Below, piece after piece: positions 24,001 to 34,126 of a stretch of 64,000 nt of DNA; position 1 is the first letter of the stretch; each line of letters opens with the position of its first letter. The stretch lies in NCBI RefSeq assembly GCF_001640025.1, contig NC_031674.1:62001-126000 (forward strand), given 5' to 3'. Origin of the DNA: Sugiyamaella lignohabitans (Eukaryota > Ascomycota > Dipodascomycetes > Dipodascales > Trichomonascaceae). Below the pieces are notes generated by a model. That model saw only the letters and a list, made by a program, of their open reading frames with translations. It was not told the DNA's origin and searched no databases. The position numbers and the translations under genes are program-made.

Positions 24001-26435
24001 TGAAGGATCGAACTCCGACTGTCGCTCTTTCAGGGATTATGGACTCCAAAGTGAGGGTGTCCACAGAACCTGAATGCACCATTTGCAACAATATGTTATC
24101 TAACACGTATTGGAGATATCCATGGGAGCCAATGCGGATCAAATATACACAAGCGGCTGTTGTAATCCCTGATTCCCACGATGTCCAGAGCTTTTTGTTT
24201 CCCGGGTTGAAGAGCACTTTTGAAACAATATCTAACTTCTTTGTTGTACTGTTAAGAGTTTCAGACCATCGGAAAACAAACACCCAAAGTAAACGTGACA
24301 CTCCTATATATATAACAGCCCTATTGGCCTTGTCCTTGATTTTCGAAGCGTGTGATTCAAATAATGTTAGCCAGTGACGAGCAAATAACTCCTGTGGTGC
24401 TACACTGAGAATCACAGTCGCCAGTTGAAAAGCAACAGCCCAATATTTCGGTTTAGCAATCATCTCCATTGCTTTAGCGAAAATAGTCTCAACGGGCTTA
24501 ACCCACATTGGGTGGTTGAGTTCAGCTGTAGCAACACCAGCTAGTGGTAATAGAATTTGTGATAAAGCCTCAGAGTACGCAATCTTTACAGGTGTGCTAT
24601 TTGACCGGCTGAAGAACTTTCCAAGCGACTCAATGAATTCTGCAGATTCTTCAAGCGCATCCATAGGATATATCTTCAGCTTCAGATACTTCATTCCGTT
24701 GATTAGCAGCAAAATATGTGGCTCCTGCTCTTTCGAAATGACAGACGGCACCTTTTCTAGCTCAGCTATAAATCGATCCCCGACGCTCAGAAAACGTGAA
24801 TTCGACATCTCTCCTAGTAATTCAGCAAACAAATTCCAGTTTTCCCGTCGAATAACACTCATTGATAACGTCCGCGGATCGCCAGTCCGCAATTGTTTGA
24901 ACACTATCTCTTCTAATTTCTCACTCAAGTCATCACCGAGAACATCAGGAGGGCTTTGTTTTACAACTTCCATGAGTACTCTGCATAAGATATAGATAGA
25001 TATCAGACTTTTACGTTCCATTCGTAATGCTGCTTCTTTTAACTCAGCCAGATTGCCCGTGCTATTGTTTTTGGAACTCGAATGATTTGTAGCTGATTGA
25101 GCAGCTGTAGCAGCGGCTTCCGACTTACTCTTGCGCCAGAACATGACTGAATCTATGATTGGTTTTGGTTTGCTACGCGAAATATACCCGAGTGACTCGA
25201 TTATTTTGTCGAAGGAATGATCAACCCCTGATCCCAATATACTAGATATTTCAGGTTCCGAATCATAATTGTAGTTCAGGCATAAGTTTAGTTTTCGTTC
25301 TGCTTGTCTTACAAACTTGATATGTTAGTACTTGAATTTTTTTCTTCAGGATATTGCTCTCTATACTCACCTGAGTGAACAAAATATGTAATGCGTATTC
25401 CGAGGGCGTCTTCGGTTCAGAAGATTTTGGTTTTGCGGTCTTAGCGCCAGAAGTCACTGCAGTCATTGTAGCTGGTCCGCTCACACTTCGATGTGCCATG
25501 GTTGGAGCTGTATTCTCGGTAAGCCTTGTCTGCATCGATTGAAGTGAAGGAATTGCAATAGATCCAGAATATTGGTGACCTGCAGTAACAACAGGTTGTG
25601 GTGTTTGCCCTAGTACGCCAACACCAAGACCAATAGGAGCAGGAGCACTAGGCTGTGGACCAGAAGTAATATTTCCTCTTGTCAGCATATGTTGAGGCTG
25701 GGTGATTGGTTCCTGTAACTGTTGTGATCCCATCATCACTGTCGGTGAGGTAGGTGTTAATACTTCATAAGATGGCACACTTGTTAGAGTACGTTCTCCA
25801 GGCTGAGTTTCTCTTGGAGGACCTTTATCTCGGTTTAGCGAAATTTGAGCTGGCGGTGAATTACCGTTGCTCACCGTACCTGGTCCATTTTCATTTTCAA
25901 AATTAGTTATACCAACCGCACCTGAAGGGACCATATTTGCTGAGTTGCTAATTCCACCACTACCTGAGAGACCGATCGTATTTGCAGCAGTTAGCTGCGC
26001 CTGTGCCTTTACAGGTGCCACTATAGGGACCGTATGTTTTATTTGCTGTGTTGGTGCTACTGGTAGGGGGCTCTGAACCTGAACTTGACTCGGGAGTGGA
26101 GCTTGAATCTGGCTTTGAGCTGGAGCTGCCTGATATCTCTTCTGGCTTGGAGATCTGGATACAGTCGGTCTGCTGAAAGTAGCGGCTCGAGTGGGTCGTC
26201 CAGAAATCGCTGCATTGTAAGAATTTTCCCTACTCAACGTCGCATTTGGCATTGACTGATTCCTATCATGAGAATATGATCTAGCAATGTCTTCATTGAC
26301 ATTTCCATTCCCGTTGGTACTGCCACTGCTTGTAATAGCGTTTATAGGTATTGCTGTAGAAGCCTCCATATTCTCTGAATTCTTCCTTTTTGGCGCATAT
26401 GAATCATCGAAGCGAAAGTCCTGATCTTGTTGCAT
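18095..26435 (-). CDS. TAO3: Cell morphogenesis protein Tao3/Pag1 (Furry family), 2 coding exons
   Basis: Exon 1 is 26435-25371 and exon 2 is 25315-18095, together 2761 residues (S. cerevisiae Tao3 is 2376). The 55-nt intron has GTGAGT and TACTAAC. Splicing joins SEYALHILFTQ to FVRQAERKLNLCLNY, the conserved start of the Furry N-terminal domain, followed by FDKIIESLGYISRSKPKPIIDSVMFWRKSKSE. The first 330 residues are Gln/Ser/Pro-rich and look disordered. The rest is a very long HEAT/ARM-like helical scaffold, with a Ser-rich C-terminal tail that ends in basic and Gln-rich segments. Tao3 scaffolds the RAM network (Kic1-Cbk1) for polarised growth and daughter-specific transcription. The ATG at 26435 directly follows an intron acceptor, so the start is preceded by a leader intron. 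Confidence 0.95.
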
Positions 26436-26489
26436 CTGAAAGTTAGTATTCAAGGTAAACCTAAAGCTTGGCCTTACAAATATACATAC
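26436..26489 (-). other. TAO3 leader (5' UTR) intron ending at the ATG
   Basis: On the minus strand the segment begins GTATGT and ends TACTAACTTTCAG immediately before the TAO3 ATG. Donor, branch and acceptor are all consensus; length is 54 nt. In-frame extension upstream lacks an ATG, so a leader intron is the simplest reading. Confidence 0.7.
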
Positions 26490-28162
26490 TTTGGTGGTTG
26501 AAATGACGATGAAAACGTATGCAAAGCTGTGTATGGTTTCTATTTCTTGGTTGTTAGTGACTATAAACTTTCCTAAATTTTACCTTGAAACTTATTGCCT
26601 AGTGTTACTTACAATGTAATAAATAATGAACATGTGCCACAAAATTTCAGATAAATACCTCTGGTATCAACACCTTAATGACAGTGGCTGTGCCTGCCAA
26701 TTTAACAGCATTCGCTTACTAGGTGGGCTAATCCAAGTAGATCCAAGTGAGCTTGGCTATACTGTTTTTGTTCTGCTCAGTAAGTATTCCTCATTCAATG
26801 AATTTGAGGTCGTCGAGCATATAGTGAGGGACAATTTCACATTTCCCTAACATGACCACTTGTTGGACAAGATACAATACTCTAAATCCGCGTGAGCTAA
26901 ATGTACTTACTGAAAGTAATAAATCGATTCTCAGCTTGCCGTTATAATGCTATAATAAATATGTCTGTATGATATAACATGCTGCATTCGCTTTGGATTA
27001 GCGATTATATATCTCCAGCTCACATATAGAGGCTGCATGTGCCAAAGCGCGGCACTTCAGGAATGTAGCTAGCATACGGCTTTACATCGGGGATTTATAG
27101 TGATCCAGAGTATTTTGAAGAAATATTAAAATTAGAAACGCGAGGAAGAATCATCTTGATTGAAGGCGATTTCTATATCTAGTTTTTTTTCAAGCCTAGT
27201 GTAAATATATGTTATACGGCTTATTGAGAAGAATGAAGACTTATGCATTATCAGCTGTCTGCACTCTCTGGCTGTAGAGTAAATCGTTTGAAGCGTCCTT
27301 TCAATAAATCTTCAGCGATGACATAATCAATCTTATGCTCTTGAGTCTTAACTGAGATTAAGTTTCGCAGTATAACACCAATCTGACTGTACTGACTGAA
27401 GATTGCAGAAGTGCGCCAGTGACCAACTTTCAATTTTTTTAGAGTTACACTAATGGTGGCCCTACCATGTTAATATTCCGTCATGAACTACTAAAAGGTC
27501 TCTTTGGTCTCTTTCATGGCCTCTTGATAGGTTGGTGAAATGGATGGAAATTCTATATCAATGAAACTCAAGAGTGCACATGCAGAATGATCTAAAAGAT
27601 AAGATCACGTGTAGATAAGCGATCATGTAGTCCCTGCGTGATAAAATTATAAAATGACAAAATAGCTTATTCAATTCGACAACCAGATTTAACTAGCCAA
27701 GGTATGACTAGCTAAAGGCTATATATTTTTCTATCAATGATAATTTCTAGAAAAATAATCACAAAGTGTGTATAAGGTCTTTTGTGTGTGGTAACTATAT
27801 TATGTGTACAGATACTTCGCCATCAGCACTTCTAGAGAAATGGGGCAAGCCATATTTTGTGTTCAGACTTACCCTCGATGGTTTCTCTACCTCCACAGAA
27901 TAATTAGTAAGCAACTTAATAAACTATAATAAAATAAACAAAACATAAAGCCAAATAATACGTGCTCAATTTATGAAGAGCAGATCTGTATATAATATAA
28001 TACATAAACACACCAGACAATGATGAGCTGAGTAAAAGGAAGAGAGAGTGGTATGCATTATGAAAAAAAAGTGAATAGCAACTGAAAGCCCAAATTCACC
28101 CCTTTTAACTCTTTTCATCTAAAAAATTCCTCCTTTTTAAATCATTTCCAGTAACCTTCTTT
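26490..28162. other. Long gene-poor intergenic region TAO3-NOP1
   Basis: This 1.67-kb stretch lies between the TAO3 promoter and the 3' end of NOP1. It holds only weak ORFs: 74 codons at 26626-26850 (+, ATG) and about 60 codons at 27251-27433 (-, no ATG). A further protein-like minus-strand run between about 27510 and 27610 (ending in KETKETF) follows a TTTTAG acceptor-like site, and a GTAAGT donor-like site lies near 27866-27871 (minus). None forms a convincing gene. ATCACGTG lies near 27604-27611. An AT-rich section covers about 27900-28010. A ncRNA or small intron-containing gene is possible but unproven. Confidence 0.35.
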
Positions 28163-29146
28163 TTACGAAGATCTGACATATCTACCAACAACGATACAGT
28201 GATCTCTCTCGTAAGGCTCCAAAGTCAATTGCTCCAATGGCTTAACTCTCTCCTCACGGAGCTTCTGTACTTCACGGGCAAAGACGGTCTCGGCCTCGAC
28301 AGTGGAATCAATACAGTTGGCCTTGATGGAAATGACAACACCACCTTGGTCTTTAAGGAAGAGATGCGAGTTAAGGGCAATAATACGGGCTTGATCAGGC
28401 TGGGCAACATCGGCAAAAACAACATCGACCATACCAACGAGCATACGGTACTTTTGAGGGTGACGGGCATCCTCAATAATAGGAATGACATTAGGACGCT
28501 TCTTGGCCATAGAGATCAAATCACGACCAGAACGGTGAGAGAATTCGACAGCATAGACAACACCCTCGGGGCCAACGACATCAGCAACGTGACTGACAGA
28601 GGTACCAGAAGCAGCACCCAAGTAAAGAACCTTCTTACCAGGACCAACGAACAATTCATCCAAACCACCCAAAATACCAGCAGCCAACTTGGATCTGAAA
28701 GGATTCCAAACTCTGTATTCTACTTTAGTAGCCACAGCATCCTCTCCTTGGCCAGGAACATCAATGGACACTCTCTTCTCACCGTATACAGACTCACCGG
28801 GGGTCAAGTTCTTAGTAACAAGCAAATCTTCCTTACCACGAGCAATGAAGACACCAGCGTGCTTGTGAGGTTCAATGACAACCTTGGCACCACCAGCAGC
28901 GCCTCCACGGCCACCTCTGGCACCACCACGGCCACCTCTAGGGCCTCCACGACCACCTCTGGCACCACCACGGCCACCTCTTCCGCCAGCAGCACCACCA
29001 CGGGCACCACCACGACCACCGCCGAAACCACCTCTACCACCACCTGGAGCACCTCCACGGCCACCGCCGAAACCACCACGGCCACCACCGAAACCACCAC
29101 GGCCACCGCCTCTACTTCCACCACGTCCACCTGGAGTGAATGCCAT
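28163..29146 (-). CDS. NOP1: Fibrillarin Nop1, box C/D snoRNP 2'-O-methyltransferase
   Basis: 327 residues (the same length as S. cerevisiae Nop1). Residues 1-85 are a glycine/arginine-rich domain of RGG and FGGGRGG repeats. The rest is the fibrillarin fold: [61 protein letters not shown] (SAM-binding), then [15 protein letters not shown]. It methylates rRNA riboses in the nucleolus with Nop56, Nop58 and Snu13. Codon use is strongly biased, as expected for high expression. A CCCTAACCC word lies about 190 bp upstream. The antisense strand of this gene carries a long but spurious open frame caused by the repeat composition. Confidence 0.98.
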   Translation of the reverse strand: MAFTPGGRGGSRGGGRGGFGGGRGGFGGGRGGAPGGGRGGFGGGRGGARGGAAGGRGGRGGARGGRGGPRGGRGGARGGRGGAAGGAKVVIEPHKHAGVFIARGKEDLLVTKNLTPGESVYGEKRVSIDVPGQGEDAVATKVEYRVWNPFRSKLAAGILGGLDELFVGPGKKVLYLGAASGTSVSHVADVVGPEGVVYAVEFSHRSGRDLISMAKKRPNVIPIIEDARHPQKYRMLVGMVDVVFADVAQPDQARIIALNSHLFLKDQGGVVISIKANCIDSTVEAETVFAREVQKLREERVKPLEQLTLEPYERDHCIVVGRYVRSS

Positions 29147-30149
29147 TATTTTTTTATTTGAGGGGGATTGCTTTGTACTTTTTTTGTAATCGAAATTCTT
29201 TCGATGTAGCTCAAAACAATTGTAGTGATGAACTAGAAATTTTTATTAACAAAAAAATCTTTACTTAGAAGAGACCTGCAGATAAAAAAATTGAAAAGTT
29301 TCCTTGCCCACATCAAAAAATCCTCTGTAATCGGCCCTAACCCAATGATTACAGGGGGTTCTTAGTGAAATTTACAAACAATTGGTAAGCGGCCTGTAAA
29401 CCTCCGAGAAACTTTTCGAAGTTACAAATATGACACTGCAATTGTACGAAATGAGGAGAGTCGTATGGACCAGTCGTCTAATAGTAGTTCTTTATCAAGG
29501 ATGTCTGCTATATTGCATGTTCACTGCGTTTATGCGAATATTATAGCTGTGGTTATCTCTTAACGTGAGCTGCAGAGCCACCATCCACTAATTACGCCGT
29601 ACTTTGACCGTAAGGCTACTATAAAGTGTCCATCGGTTATCGATTGTATTCATAGAATTAGTTGCGTTCGATAGCAGTAATTCACACTTTATTAGGTCGC
29701 CAATAGAGGGTAGAATAATGGAAGATAAGGGAAAGACTGTCCAACGGAATCGTTGTTAGTCAATGGTTCCCAGCTTGGACACAAAAAAATCTAGTAAAGG
29801 TGGCTAGCGGCCGGGATAGAACTGCAACTTGCTGAACACATGCTCTAGTGGAAATTACATGCAGGGTCCTTAATAAAACCTGGGGTAAAACGCAGGGTGT
29901 TCACTCCCAACCAGTCTTTTTTTAATTTTCAGGGTACGGGTTTATAGACAAGTGTGTTCGGTATTAGTACAGTCACAAGTGCGTCCAAAATTACCTTATT
30001 AGGAAATCTTTCTCTGAATATGCATATTGGAAACCGACTCACGAATGCCTGAATGCCTGCTTCACATAGTGACATTTTCATAGAGCCGAATATACACATA
30101 CGAACTTTTGTGACATCGACAATTTCGTTCAACAAAATCAACAAAAATA
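29147..30149. promoter_or_regulatory. NOP1/RPL17 divergent promoter with Tbf1-like and HomolD-like elements
   Basis: This 1-kb region separates two highly expressed ribosome-related genes. CCCTAACCC at 29335-29343 matches the Tbf1-type word. CAGTCACA at 29970-29977, 173 bp before the RPL17 ATG, equals the HomolD box of S. pombe ribosomal protein promoters. An A/T-rich leader with GAAATTTTT (near 29236-29244) precedes NOP1. No snoRNA or tRNA was confirmed. Confidence 0.5.
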
Positions 30150-30707
30150 ATGACTCGTTACAGTACCACCCCTGTTAACCCTGCCAAAAGCGCCTCTTCT
30201 CGTGGTTCTTACCTCCGTGTCTCTTACAAGAACACCTACGAGACTGCTCAAGCCGTTAACGGCTGGCCTCTTACCAAGGCCTTGACTTACCTCGAACAAG
30301 TCTCCGAAAAGAAGAGAGCCATTCCTTTCAGAAAGCACGCCGGTTCCATTGGCAGAGCTTCCCAAGGTAAAGAATTCGGTGTCACCAAGGCCAGATGGCC
30401 CGTTAAGTCTGTCAAGTTTGTTTCCGACTTGCTCAAGAACGCTCAAGCCAACGCCGATGCCAAGGGACTCGACACTGAGAAGCTCGTCATCAAGCACATT
30501 CAAGTCAACCAAGCTCCTAAGCAACGTCGTCGTACTTACCGTGCTCACGGTAGAATCAACCCTTACCAATCTTCCCCATGTCACATCGAGATCATTTTGA
30601 CTGAAGCTGATGAGGAGATTGCCAAGGCCCCCGAGACCTCTGTTGTCAGACTCAACAGCCGTCAAAGAGGTGCTAAGGCTTCCCAAAAGCGTATCACTGC
30701 TGCTTAA
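30150..30707 (+). CDS. RPL17: 60S ribosomal protein L17 (uL22)
   Basis: 185 residues, matching eukaryotic uL22 (184 in S. cerevisiae). The start [20 protein letters not shown], the segment [27 protein letters not shown] and the loop [28 protein letters not shown], which lines the nascent-peptide tunnel, identify it. Codon use is strongly biased toward C-ending and G-ending optimal codons. No coding intron is present, unlike the S. cerevisiae RPL17 genes. The leader is A-rich. A HomolD-like box lies upstream. Confidence 0.98.
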   Translation: MTRYSTTPVNPAKSASSRGSYLRVSYKNTYETAQAVNGWPLTKALTYLEQVSEKKRAIPFRKHAGSIGRASQGKEFGVTKARWPVKSVKFVSDLLKNAQANADAKGLDTEKLVIKHIQVNQAPKQRRRTYRAHGRINPYQSSPCHIEIILTEADEEIAKAPETSVVRLNSRQRGAKASQKRITAA

Positions 30708-31097
30708 ATATACTGGATTCAACAAAAGCCCCTCACGCCCAAAATGAAATGAACCGCATCATCCATTCATCTGTAGAAAATTGTTTTAATATATATAGGT
30801 GCAGAAAACTTACGTTTCTTCCCACCGGTTTCTTCGAGATAGGTTGTGTTGTTCAAAAATGAATGTTTTTATTTGTCTGTATAAGTGGAAGTTAATGATG
30901 ATACCGTCTTGTCATAGATCGTGCCAGTCAGCTTGGCTCTGCCAAACCTCCTAGTGCCGATAAAACCCCTGAGCAAAATGAATGGGTCGTATTTGAAATG
31001 ATTCATGAAAAGGAGTTCATAGTCTAACTTACAAGGGGAGTTGCCGGAGGCTTAACCCTTATTGTATGGTTAAAGATTATATGCAATATATCTCGTA
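30708..31097. other. RPL17/COY1 convergent 3' region
   Basis: This 390-bp region lies between convergent genes. TATATATAGG near 30790-30799 could serve as a polyadenylation efficiency element. A short protein-like frame at 30902-31026 (+) lacks a start codon and a supportable splice donor; it is not called as a gene. Confidence 0.35.
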
Positions 31098-33224
31098 CTA
31101 AGGGTGCTCAGCCAGTTGGACAGCAGCTTCTGATACTAAGCTCTCCTCTGCTCCAGTTCCAGGGACCGTAGAGGGGACTTCTAGGACAGGGCTTGATGTT
31201 GCACCATACATAAGAATGACCATTACTAAAAGGTGGAGGCCTAGACAGTAAAGAAAGAAAAAGTTTCGACTCAACCTGTTTGACAGGACACCTCTGAAGA
31301 ACGAGTAGACAATCCTTTCTAGAGGACCCATTTTAGAGAGGGCTCTTTCAGTTTCACGCCCTCGAAACTGCTGGAATGGAGTTAAACCTTCTTCATATAC
31401 AGACCTGTATCGATCTTCGGCGGACGATCCTCCCCGCTTAGATTGGGCCTTGTAAGATGAAGCATAACGAGTTCGTTCGTAAAGCTCCACATTATCTTTT
31501 TTAACTGTTTCAACTTCTTTCTGAAGTGATGAGATTAGCGCCCAATTTTTACGAAGCTCACTTTCCAACTCTGCATTTCGCTGCCGGAATCTATCTCTCT
31601 GTTGGGTGATAATTGGCAGAATAGAGCTGTCAGAACTAGAGGTAGTCGGAGTGGGGCCGCCTCTTAAGTCACGACCATCACGCCCTCCGATAATTGATGA
31701 TGTGGGTGAGACCCTACCGTTAACACTATTTTTACCGCCCCAAGAGCTATTATTCCAACCCGATACAGTCGACATAGCTGGAGAGGTGCCGGAGTTTTTG
31801 AGTGTTAGCAGGTCTTCCTCCAGTTTATTATTTAAATTTCGTGCTTCTTCTAGTTCTGAAGTCAAGGAACTGATTTGTCGATTAGCCGCTTGATTGGCCT
31901 CATTAAGTTCATGGTTGGTGACTCGAAGATTCGTAAGATCGGATGTTAGCTTTTTGTTTCTAGTTAGCAGCATCTTTTCTAGCTTAGTTTCTTGAGCGTT
32001 CTCATTCTGAGTGCTAATACTTCGTGCTGACCGCTCACCATCATCCTCGCCAACATCAAATTCAATCGACTTCAGAACATCCAATTCGCGTTTTATTTCT
32101 TCATAGTCCTGTTGTTTATGCAACCGATTTTTCAAGGTAGTGATTTCCTCCGATTTTCTGGATACATCTCTCTCTAAAACTTCAATCTTTTGTTGGCTAG
32201 CAGCTGTTTGAGTAGCTAGCTTGGAGTCTAATGATTGGATCTTAGCAAGAACAATTGCATTCTCGCCTTCTAGATCTGAAATTTTCGATTCTAGTACTGC
32301 CTTTTCTTCATTAGCTTTAGTTTCTGATTTGAGTCCTTCTAGTTCTGTCCTTAGCTCGAGATTTCGTTTCTCGACCTGAGCAACCTTACGGTTCGCTCTT
32401 TCTAGGTCGCCAGCAACTAACTCTAATTCAAGTAGTCGTGACTTAGCACCCTCAGAAGGATCGATAGAGCTGTTGTGAGCAGAAAGTCTTGCCTCAGCAA
32501 CATCTTTGTTGGCGCTTAAATCTTCAATTTGTCGTTGGAGTTCTTCCTCACGCAATTTCCAATTGCGCTCTTTTTCATCAAATAATGCATTCATTTCCGC
32601 TTCCTTCGCATTCACCTTTGCTCTAGCTGTTTCAATTGATGATTGTTCTACCTTCAAAAGCTTTGCTTTAACCGAATCATAGTCAGCATGACGGCTGACC
32701 AAATCGTTTAGCCGAGCATTTTCTGTCATCAAGCGATTAACTTCTGAAGCTGAAATTACAGAGTCAACTGACGCTTCTAATAGTGGTCTTGGATCTGGTG
32801 CTTCGGCCAATAGTTTATAGACATTCATAAAACTCGTCTCCGCGAATTTACCTCGATTAGTTAGATTGTCAATCTCCGTCTGGTATAATTTCAATAAAGA
32901 CTTTATTTCAACCAACTTCTCTTCATCTGATAACTTTCTAAACGATTTGGTTCGAGAAGCCAGTTCCTTTCTTCCTTTTACGGAGGTAGTTTGATTGACT
33001 AGAATTTGATCGCCCTCATCATCTAATGACTTCTGCAACGAGCTAAGATCAATATCAGACCAAACCTTGATCGCTTGTTCAAATGGATTCAGAGCCTCCT
33101 TGGATGTAGTTGTTGTGGTAGATTGACCCTCAGGAGCAGAAGGACCCCCAGTGCTTGTTGGGGCCGTTGAGTTAGCATTGACATCATCCTCTGGAATCTT
33201 GGGTGAATTGTTTGCACTTGACAT
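31098..33224 (-). CDS. COY1: Golgi CASP-family golgin Coy1
   Basis: 708 residues (S. cerevisiae Coy1 is 679). The N-terminal CASP block NPFEQAIKVWSDIDLSSLQKSLDDEG is clear. It is followed by about 450 residues of charged heptads, that is, extended coiled coil. Near the C terminus, EGLTPFQQFRGRETERALSKMGPLERIVYSFFRGVLSNRLSRNFFFLYCLGLHLLVMV carries the conserved CASP pre-membrane motif and a tail anchor (about residues 653-674). Coy1 is a Golgi membrane golgin involved in intra-Golgi and COPI traffic. The ATG at 33224 is the first in frame. Confidence 0.94.
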   Translation of the reverse strand: MSSANNSPKIPEDDVNANSTAPTSTGGPSAPEGQSTTTTTSKEALNPFEQAIKVWSDIDLSSLQKSLDDEGDQILVNQTTSVKGRKELASRTKSFRKLSDEEKLVEIKSLLKLYQTEIDNLTNRGKFAETSFMNVYKLLAEAPDPRPLLEASVDSVISASEVNRLMTENARLNDLVSRHADYDSVKAKLLKVEQSSIETARAKVNAKEAEMNALFDEKERNWKLREEELQRQIEDLSANKDVAEARLSAHNSSIDPSEGAKSRLLELELVAGDLERANRKVAQVEKRNLELRTELEGLKSETKANEEKAVLESKISDLEGENAIVLAKIQSLDSKLATQTAASQQKIEVLERDVSRKSEEITTLKNRLHKQQDYEEIKRELDVLKSIEFDVGEDDGERSARSISTQNENAQETKLEKMLLTRNKKLTSDLTNLRVTNHELNEANQAANRQISSLTSELEEARNLNNKLEEDLLTLKNSGTSPAMSTVSGWNNSSWGGKNSVNGRVSPTSSIIGGRDGRDLRGGPTPTTSSSDSSILPIITQQRDRFRQRNAELESELRKNWALISSLQKEVETVKKDNVELYERTRYASSYKAQSKRGGSSAEDRYRSVYEEGLTPFQQFRGRETERALSKMGPLERIVYSFFRGVLSNRLSRNFFFLYCLGLHLLVMVILMYGATSSPVLEVPSTVPGTGAEESLVSEAAVQLAEHP

Positions 33225-34126
33225 TACGATAATTGAACGAAAGAAATGCCTATATACAAGAATCCAGTATTAAATATATTGGCAAGTATTATACTGAAAT
33301 AAAAGAAGACCGTTCAACCTTCTTCACACAAAAAAAATTCAATGTGGTTCGATTTCCCCATTCAAATAAGCTACGTGTTGGTGATCCCTGAACGGTGGTG
33401 CATTCGCCCAAAGTACTACTAGATCTCTGCGATAAGTGCGGCAGACGCGGCGCATGCTATCTGGATGGTTAAATATTGTATCAATTTGATTTGCTTACCA
33501 TTGCATGATTTCTCATCCAAAGGAAAGCTCCAACAATCGGAGTTGACCTGTGCCTATCTCATCTATGGTTTCTATTTCGCAATGCTCTTTTTGACAGTCT
33601 CAAGATAAAGGTTACCAGAGGAGAGCGCATGGACTCCATGTTGCACGAGCAGTTTGACAGGACCCTAAAGGCGTTATGCAAGATCCATGTGCACTGATTA
33701 TGCAGGGTTATCCAATAGAGTTTTTGGCCAAGTTATTAGGTAATTAAATGCTTTACCTAGTTAAACTGTGGATGATATTGCTGGAGTCTCTAGTGTAATG
33801 ATAAAAAAAATTTTGGTTTACCCAGTTGCTATAATAATGTTCCATTTATATATATATATAAATATATATATGCTTTAAGTATCTTGCACTCATATTTTGT
33901 AAACCTGGCTATAAATTCAATCCCCCTTGCCATCGGAAGATTTTTCATTGTGACAGGAGGAAATTAACACACTCGATTCCACATTTCTGCTATAGCCTGA
34001 TTATATGGAGAAACAAGACTGATCTTCCTGAATCTAAATTACACATATCACGTGATAATAAGACGATGCTGATATCAGGCGTAATCTTACTGGTGAGATC
34101 GCATACGGGTCAAGTCATCCATCAAA
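33225..34126. promoter_or_regulatory. COY1/FUN26 divergent intergenic region
   Basis: 900 bp without a supportable gene. It holds a pure A/T alternating tract and, nearer FUN26, ATCACGTGAT at 34047-34056 (Cbf1-like palindrome, about 75 bp before the ATG). Confidence 0.4.
33844..33872. repeat. (TA)n-rich simple repeat
   Basis: An almost pure TA dinucleotide tract of about 29 nt, interrupted by short A or T triplets. Such tracts are prone to length variation and to melting. Confidence 0.8.

Noticed and set aside
26626..26850. 74-codon ATG ORF upstream of TAO3
   Set aside because: No family resemblance and low-bias composition; it lies in the TAO3 promoter region. It is mentioned only within the intergenic entry.
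28199..29161. Long plus-strand ORF (about 320 codons, Thr/Ser-rich) opposite NOP1
   Set aside because: It is the mirror of the NOP1 reading frame. The glycine/arginine repeat and strong codon bias remove stops from the antisense strand; the translation is low complexity with no family resemblance.
29224..29230. C-box-like GTGATGA near NOP1 (possible box C/D snoRNA)
   Set aside because: No D box (CTGA) at suitable distance and no terminal stem; it lies in the NOP1 leader region.
29760..29840. tRNA-like segment on the minus strand (T-loop-like GTTCTATCC before a T run)
   Set aside because: The matching 5' acceptor stem and an A box could not be found, and the T-loop lacks the usual GTTCGA. 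No cloverleaf can be drawn.
30902..31026. Protein-like plus-strand frame between RPL17 and COY1 (ends in WVVFEMIHEKEFIV)
   Set aside because: There is no start codon, and the only frame-compatible donor upstream (GTCTGT) and branch are non-consensus. It could be a relic, but cannot be supported as a gene.
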